The position numbers and the translations under genes are program-made. The notes beneath the pieces are model-generated. The model did not search any database and had not been told where the DNA came from. It saw nothing but the letters and a program-made list of their open reading frames with translations. From IMG/VR virus record IMGVR_UViG_3300027847_001762, positions 1 to 37,662 of that record: a DNA stretch of 37,662 nucleotides. One strand, written 5' to 3'. Source of the stretch: a virus. Of the stretch, positions 1 to 7,300 are shown piece by piece (positions within the stretch are counted from its first letter, which is position 1; each line of letters opens with the position of its first letter).

Positions 1-1063
1 CTTTACGGTATTTGGCAGCCTTCTCCGTATCCGACAGATCGCGGTCTTCTTCGGGAGTGAGTTTGAAGCCGCGTACCGATTTGAACCCACCAGTCGCCTC
101 GGCGAACTCGTAGTATTCGGCCATCTCGTCAATCTCCGTGTCAGTTACCGGGGAATTGAGACGCGAGTCCCTCATGTCCAAGTTGAACTCACGTCGATCT
201 CTTTCCAGATCGCGTCGTCGCTCACTCCGATCCGCCGATCGTTCTGCACGCCGTCGACCGGTTCTGGTCGTTCGGGGGCCAAATCGCCAACCCCCGACAG
301 GACCATCACGTCGGGACCGCAGACCTGGGACTCGTGGAGTAGCCGGGCGCTCCCAAACAGTTCCCTCCTGAACCAGCATGTCCATATCTGCATCCCGCGC
401 ATCCGCATTGAAGGCAGTTGTTGCGGCAACACGAGCACGGTTGAGTTTCCGACCGAGAGCCTTCCCCTCGTACAGTTCTTCCATCAACGACTTTTTCCGG
501 CGCAATTGTCGGCGAACCTCACGAGAAACTGCGCGCTCTAGCGTGCGCCGGGCTTGGCGACGTTGATAGTTGCGGCCAAACGCTGTTGACCCAGTGCGCT
601 TTGCATAATCAGTCATGTTGCTGCACGGCATCCAAACGGTGTTCCCAGTACGGGACACACGCCTAGAAACACCGATGCATCCCAACTGGCGGGATCGCCG
701 ACGAGCCAACCGGGGAGTCGTAAACACATCCGGGTCTTCCTCATCCGGAGCCCAGGGTGCGGACTTAACTGAACCGCCGACAAGACCGCCACCAGCGATC
801 GTGTCGATGGAAGTCACACCCCGTTCAGCGAGAGGTTCCCAGTCTCGTTTGTTTTTTCCCTTGGAATTACGAGATCGGCGACGCTGCTCAACTACCCGAA
901 CGGTGTTTTTCTTGTCTTTTTTGACAAGTTCTTCGTATTCCTCCATGGTTGTGCACGGCATCCACTTCCCGTCGGGGTGCTTGTGCGCGCCAGTACAGCC
1001 CATTTCTTGGGCGAGGCGTAGCGCGGCTGCCTTGGACGCCACCAGATCGGTATCTGTCGCCAT
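1..1063 (-). CDS. Partial modular virion/polyvalent-type protein with a duplicated GC-G...WMPC motif and the shared KALGR/VQEGT module
   Basis: The frame is open from ATG at 1061-1063 to the left edge without a stop (at least 354 aa; the C-terminus lies outside). Residues about 22-45 hold a GC-x-G-x-H block followed by KWMPC and a MEEYEEL helix. A second copy (GCIG, then VWMPC and MTDY) lies about 110 residues later. Paired Cys/His suggest a small metal-binding or disulfide fold, and I recall this motif from actinophage virion proteins. A highly basic stretch and the KALGR...RDADMDM...VQEGT...ERPA module (308-463) follow, then PGLRSRR and GGFKSVR copies of the G-(L/F)-x-S-x-R linker motif (308-325, 71-88). 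The gene starts 5 nt after the 102-aa gene stops and lacks a strong Shine-Dalgarno, so it is probably expressed by coupling. The function is unknown; it belongs with the other giant proteins of the operon. Confidence 0.85.
   Translation of the reverse strand, partial: MATDTDLVASKAAALRLAQEMGCTGAHKHPDGKWMPCTTMEEYEELVKKDKKNTVRVVEQRRRSRNSKGKNKRDWEPLAERGVTSIDTIAGGGLVGGSVKSAPWAPDEEDPDVFTTPRLARRRSRQLGCIGVSRRVSRTGNTVWMPCSNMTDYAKRTGSTAFGRNYQRRQARRTLERAVSREVRRQLRRKKSLMEELYEGKALGRKLNRARVAATTAFNADARDADMDMLVQEGTVWERPATPRVPGLRSRRDGPVGGWRFGPRTTRTGRRRAERSADRSERRRDLERDRREFNLDMRDSRLNSPVTDTEIDEMAEYYEFAEATGGFKSVRGFKLTPEEDRDLSDTEKAAKYRK
308..463 (-). repeat. Shared KALGR-VQEGT module, copy 1 (partial left-edge protein)
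   Basis: Order: KALGRKLNRAR, FNADARDADMDM, LVQEGT, VWERPATP, then PGLRSRR. It is homologous to copies at 8835-8996, 15205-15353 and 32208-32421. A linker motif follows immediately. Confidence 0.85.
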
Positions 1064-1068
1064 GGCGA

Positions 1069-1377
1069 CTAGCCGCTTTGGATTTTGGCAGCAGCCTGTG
1101 TAGCGGCCTCTGAATCGTTCGGGTACCGCTTCTGATACATGCGGGCCTCTTCGATCTGCTCGGCCCACTTCTGCATCACTTCAGCGAATGGATCGTCTGC
1201 GTCTTCGTCAATGCCGAGAGTGAAGTCCTCAACGAAGTTGTTTTGTTCTTTCGGATTAATGGAGAAGGGCGGGTAGTCGACCAGAAGTGACAGTTCCTGA
1301 TGGGTTTCGGCGAGTTCGCCCATACGAGCGGCGTGCGCTTCTCTCTCTTTGGGGGAACTACCTAGTTTGTATCCCAT
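1069..1377 (-). CDS. Small acidic hypothetical protein (102 aa)
   Basis: No family is recognised. The product is 102 aa, soluble, without a signal peptide or membrane segment. Residues about 8-35 and 60-100 look helical and charged; the middle is acidic (DFTLGIDEDADDPF), and an Ala-rich helix closes the protein. The ATG overlaps the stop of the upstream 2721-aa gene (TAATG), typical of translational coupling. The next gene begins 5 nt after its stop. Conserved placement between two giant proteins suggests a small virion component, a chaperone or a connector-like accessory, but nothing in the sequence decides between these. It is called real because of the tight junctions on both sides and the lack of any competing frame on this strand. 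Confidence 0.75.
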   Translation of the reverse strand: MGYKLGSSPKEREAHAARMGELAETHQELSLLVDYPPFSINPKEQNNFVEDFTLGIDEDADDPFAEVMQKWAEQIEEARMYQKRYPNDSEAATQAAAKIQSG

Positions 1378-4300
1378 TAGTGGAAACTCCCATACGAGGG
1401 GATTAGTTCTCTGAGGCGAGCCTGATCCAGTTTCCCCTCTTTGGCCAACTTCTCGATTATCTCAGTGACTTCTTCACCGGTAACCGGATGGTCCAGCACC
1501 ATCACCGAGGCTCGGTTGGAAAGGCTGACCACGCCGCCATGCCGCTGAACCGCATCGTATCCGTAGAACGGCAGAGTATCGAAAAGGAAATGGTCTTCCC
1601 TGGAATCTAACTTTTGGACAGATGCTGGCAGTTTCCCTAGGAAGTCCCAAGCCGCTTCCAACTGTGTCGGATCAAGGTCTCCGGAGTCATGCAAATCTAG
1701 AACCTGATCGACTATCGATCCGAACTCCGTGTCTCTCCAACCAGCCGTCATGGGCTTCATTGAGCCCTTCGAACCGCCAATACCGAAACCGGAACCAGTG
1801 GGCAAAATCTTTGATGGATTGTTGGGGTCTTGAGGTTCCCGGTGGTCGGCTCGCCCTTTGACCTGCAGGCGTCCACCTGTAGCCTTTTCTGCTGCGTCAA
1901 GGGCTGCCCGAACTGCGGCAGAAAAGTTGTCCCCATCGTGCTTGATTGAAGTTGGGGCTTCGGTGTCGACAAGCCCTGCCGCACTAAGAACCCCGACGAT
2001 CGATTCGGCTTCGTCGTTGATCTCGGCAAGTTTACCCCATCCAACGAGTCTGGTTTCAGGCGTAATAAACGTCAGGGGTCCTGATCCGTAGCCGCCGAAC
2101 ATGAATCCCTTCGACACAGGATCTGATAACGAACCATCGGGTTGACGTACACGGACGGGCGGCTCTGCATTATTTTCACCGGCACCATGCACTTCGCCCC
2201 CCTGGCCTCCAACGAAGCGCGAAACGAGACGCGTCCACTGCTCCCAGTAGACATCGCCTTCTCTCGAATTGCCGTCCTTGTCCCGACCCAGGCCACGCAA
2301 CATGGGCTTGAATCCCTCACGAAGTTTGAACCTTCCCGGGTAGTCCGGATCTTCTTCGAATACCACGTCTTGGATTTCTTCGGGACCAACCATTTCCGGA
2401 AGACCACTATGTCCGGCGTGGAACCAGGAAGCGTCAATAATGTCATCGCGCGTTCTCGGTGAATCTTTGCCTTTCTGCCGTTTCTTCGCTACGTCCTTCC
2501 CAGTCGCTGTTCCGCGTCTGACTCTGGTGAGGCGTGCCAATCGATCGATAAAGGTGCTGTCAACGACCAGAGCGCCTTCGACTTTCTCCCATTGCTCCAA
2601 GTCGTCACCGGTACCGGCGAAGTACGTTGTGGCAGCGGCACCACCGAGCGGCTTGTCAACGTCACGGGCTCCACTGGTCCGGTTTTCGCTGATTCTGCCA
2701 AGTCGTTGATCGCTAGTGAGCCTGCCGAGTTTCTTCGCCTTCTTCTTGGCCCTCTTGAGTTCCATTTGTTCGAGCGGGCTCAGTTTCTTCTTCCAAGGCT
2801 GAACGCTCTTCGTCGGTCCAGCGCCACCCGTACCGGCACCTCCGGCTTGGGCTGCACGCCGCTGGGCAGCCAACTGTTGCCTGCGTATATAGGCAGCAGG
2901 CACGCCGGGAGACAGAATGGCTGTTCCGATTCGCTCCCGTATCGGTCCCTTATCCTCACCCTTGGGCATCTTCTGCCTAAATTTCCTACTCCGGCGTTTG
3001 ACGTGTTTCTTGTACTCATCCATGCTGTCGTGGCCGGCGATGGCACCCCAAACCGTTGACTTTTTGCCACCAGTTTTTGTAACACCCTTGATCTTTTCGG
3101 GAAGGGTTTGGTCCTTGGATCGCGCGATATCCAGAAACCGCTTGCGGGCTTCGGGGTGGAGATGTTCTAATGCCTCATAGTTTCCACTTCTGCGCATCTG
3201 TTGAAGAACCTGCAGAGAATCCAACAGTTTCCTCTTGGTAGTGATGCGCTGACCAACAGTACCGGTGGTTTCAAGCAACTGGACCTGGAAGGCCTGTTCG
3301 AAGGTTCGCACACCCGTGTTCTCGCCCCTACCTATCTGTTCTAATCTCCACTCGGTTACCGGCGGGGTTGGATCATCCTTGCCAATATGCCCGGATCTAA
3401 TCATCTCGGCCCTAACGGCATCCCCGAACATATCTGCGTAAGTCTGATGTTGGGTTGCATTTCCGCCAGCGAGACCACTGTCGAAACTATTAGCCCTGGG
3501 AGAGATGTCTTGTCGGCCAGACATCAGTTCTATTTCGAGTTGGTCGGCTGCGTCCTCAAAGGCTTTAGCATGCGCCGGGGACATCACCCCAGCGTCATCA
3601 GTGAGCGAATCCCAAATCTCTCCGTCGGCTGTGCCGGCTTGCCGTGGACTGTCCTCGCGGTAGAGGGTTGGAAGAGTCATCATTGTTTTGTCGGCTTCGT
3701 CACCACGTCTGGAGGCCAGACCGAGTGGACGAGCAGAACGTTGCGTTGTCGCAACACGCATACGAGCACGAGACGGTTCACGTTGTGACTGCAACCCACC
3801 GCCACCGATGGAATGCCGTTCCGCGTCGGTTATTTCTCCACCCTGACTCCAGAAGCGTTGACTGACCGCTCTCCGCGCAGCGCTTCTTTCAGGATCCGAC
3901 CACGGTGCCCCATCACGCGATGACCGCAGGCCACGCTCACGGGCCTTTTCGATTGCGGCCAATTGCTGTTGGGCAAGTTCGTTGATCTTCTTCTTGTTGG
4001 GCTTCTTTTTGCCGCGTTCGTCACCAATCTGTTCGGAAAGTCCAGCGATTGTGCTTTCGGCTTCTTCGCGGGCTTCCCTCCAGTCCGCATCCCAATCATC
4101 CGTTGTTCGACTAGAACGGTAGCCAGAGGCGACACGGCCCTTGCCCATTGCCTCACCGAGTTGTTCGCGAAGTTCAGCCTCTGACTCCTGAAGGGGTCGG
4201 ACTTGTTTCCGGAGACTATGGACAGCCTTGGTGTCGTCTTTCCCCTGGGCCTCATCGATCCGTTCGAAGAGGGGTTTGATTTTGCCATCGCGGAGTGCGT

Positions 4301-7300
4301 CGATTTGCTTATTGAGAGAATCGACTTTGGCTGTGTCCACTGCCGGCGCTTCAGGCACTTCTGTTGCGTCGTCCCCTCCCTCTGTCCGCCGCTGATCGCG
4401 TCCCTCTAGTCTTTCCGTGAGGGTTTCCCCTGCTCGTACCGAACGGAATCCACCAGTGCCGCCTGGATCGCGCTCGGCGTCTTCGGCGTATTGGAGCATT
4501 TCTGGTGATGTGCCCAGGTAGGCGACTTCACGGAACCGGACCTCTTCCGGATCCATGTTGAATCGGTCAGCCACTTCGTCCAGAGACATTCCACGCATGC
4601 GAGACTCAGCGATACGCCGATTCAAGTTTGGCTGAGTATTGAACTTCTCTTGGCCCGAACGGCCATGGGCGTGAGTGATTTCACGCATCCGAACCTCAGC
4701 CCGGTCCATGTCGTACTTCTCAGCGACTTCCTCGATGGTCATACGGAAGCCCACACGATCCTCAAAGATGCGCCGGTTTAGATCCGGCTGGGCCTCATAC
4801 CTTTCCTGGCCGGACAGCAAACTCATGTGTTCCATCTCGCGACGCCGAACCTCGACACGATCCATGTCGTACTTGTCAGCAACCGCGTCGAATGCCATCG
4901 GCGTCATGCGGTCATTGAAGATGGCTTCATTGAGTTTTTGATCCCGCACGAACGGGTCGTCGTGATGCAGGAGGTCGGGATCGGTGTCTCTCTCCGGATC
5001 AAAGTCCCGATCAATGAATGAGCGGAACCCTGCCTCGCGAGCCCATTCGATGTCATTCAGGGCTTGCCGGCCGGCTTCTTCGAGTTCATTACCTCTCGTG
5101 AACTCTTCTTGACGCATCTCATCCGTCATCCGGTTGAGTGACTCTTCGATCCGCTGATCCATCATGTCGCGGATTTCTTCTTGCGTTTCTTTCCAGTTGT
5201 CAGGATCTTGTGCGTACCGGGACTCTGGTCCGTCGTCTGGGACGTGTTTGTCTAGCCAGCCTTGGACGCCTTCGGGGTGACGTTTGAGCCACTCGGGGTC
5301 GACTTGATCGATGGTGGTGCCGTCCGATCGCATCGCTCTAACCATGGGGGGCGGATCGTTGCGTGGGTCGTATGGGTCGTTTGAGCCGCGTGAGGAGTAG
5401 AGGCCGTCTCGACGAAATCCCATGTTCCCTTCGCCAAGAGTCTGAGGGCCACCGGGGTCATTCTCGCGACCCGGGAAAGGCTGACGCCAATACTCTTGCG
5501 TCCCTCCCGGATTCTCTTCAGATGGGGCGCCAGGGTGTGCCCTCCACGTTTTGAGTTCTTCTTCGATTTCTTTCCAGTCATCTGGATCGCTGCGCTGAGA
5601 GCGCAAGCCACCTCCACCGGGGCGACGAGGATCGAGATAATCCGTGAACATCCCCTGGCCGGTCGCCAGGTTCCGTGAGAGCGTGTCGAAGTCGAGGAGG
5701 TGATATTTCACCGCACCCTGAGCAGCGAGGTGTTCGCCGGTCTCCGTGTTTATGGTTTGCAACAGTTCGCGAGTTTCAGAGTCCAGATCAGTCGCCTTGG
5801 CGATCCCTTCCCTGTTCCTATCGTTCGACTCTAAGTAAACTTTTAGTGCGCTCCGCACCTGGTCTTGCTTTTCCCGTTCGTCGAGTGCATGGCGTTTCCC
5901 GCCCTTGTCGCCTTGAGCGAAGGAACCGAGTCGCTCCTTTTGGGTGTAATCAGAGAGACTCCACATTCCAACCTTGGCTGTGCCACCCTCGGCACCGTCC
6001 ATGTCTCGGGTTTTGTCTGTACGCGGCGCTCCTTTACGGAGACTTTCGGGTGGAACGGCTCCGAGCCAGCCATTGCCGATGGTGGCGACATTTTTTAGAT
6101 CTGCGAGAATTATTTTTCTGGTGATTTCCAGTGGGCCGGCCGGCTTGTCCGGATCTGTGGGATCCTCACGGTGAACCGTTTTCCCGTGGCCGAGAATGGA
6201 GTCGACCCAGTCTTCTGTCCTCAGGTGAGGGAAGTCAGCGTTGGTGCCCTGAGCCGAATCACCCGGAGCGACCGCCAGCCGATACCGAATGTTCTCGACA
6301 TCAACAGGCATCTTGGCGGCCTTGGCTGCCTCCCGAAATTGTTCCCAATGTTCGCCGTTCATCAGGTCGAGTTGCTCTAGACGGAGTTGGTCTTTAGCCT
6401 TGAATTCTGCAAAGGTGCCAGCATTCTTTCTTCCACTCTTGCTAAGGCCGTCGTACCTTTTCCGGGAAATTCTCTCTAGGGTATCTTTGAGTACTTCTTC
6501 GGGATAGGCATCGGCATTCGTTTTACTGAGACCTGTTTCGATGGCTTCTATTCTGAGGTTGGCCGTTACTCGATCCGGGGGGAGACTCACTCCCGAGTGC
6601 TCCTCCCTTCCACCGGCGGACAATCCGAAAAAGGCAAATCCACTTCCTACCAGTGCGTCAAAGAATTCCCCACCGGGACCGTATTTCTCACCCGGTGTAG
6701 AACTACCCGATTTCATTGTCGTCGACGGCATGTTCCCTTGAGGGTCGGAAAACTTGCCGCCCGTGCTTCCGCTTTCGGCGTGCCTGCCGGCCTCGGTGTT
6801 GCGGGTGTCGATGTCGGCGATGATGTCGTGTCCCAATCGCCGGGATTGGAAACCTGGACTCTGACGGGATTCATCGTAAGCAGCGATGCGCCCATTGCCC
6901 GTGGGGTAGAAGCCCGTAACAAGAGTGTCGAGCCATTTCCTCTGATCTTCGTCCGTCCCATTCAGGGCGGTGGAGAAGAGATTCTGATCGTCGCCGCTAT
7001 CGGGGTCAACCCATTCCTCGTAGGGAATGTCATCGTCGATGGCCCTATCGAGACCGTCGTAATGTGCGGCTGCATCTTCGGGTGTAGCGAATGTGTCCAG
7101 GTCGTACAGGTCTTCGGCTCGGTTTCCGAAGGCCGAGTCCAGGTCGCGGTATTGGCCGACGACCATCCAGCCCTCTTCGCCTTCCAAGACCTCGCTTGCG
7201 CGAATGATCTCTATATTCATGTTGCCGGTGCTTATTTTGGCAACGGCGTCGCTGCCGCCGTGGAACTCTGATTCGTGCCAATCCCTGGGGTCGTCGGGAT

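Noticed and set aside
172-438. Minus-strand frame of 88 aa inside the left-edge gene
   Set aside because: Out of frame with the 354-aa reading frame, which has recognisable conserved modules throughout this stretch.
448-1062. Arg-rich stretches of giant proteins as frameshifted coding sequence
   Set aside because: Long runs of Arg/Asp/Glu are typical of all the giant tails here, the frames stay open for thousands of bases and motifs recur in frame.
615-1103. Plus-strand frame of 162 aa
   Set aside because: Lies opposite the open left-edge gene and the end of the 102-aa gene; low-complexity Ser/Arg composition, no domain.
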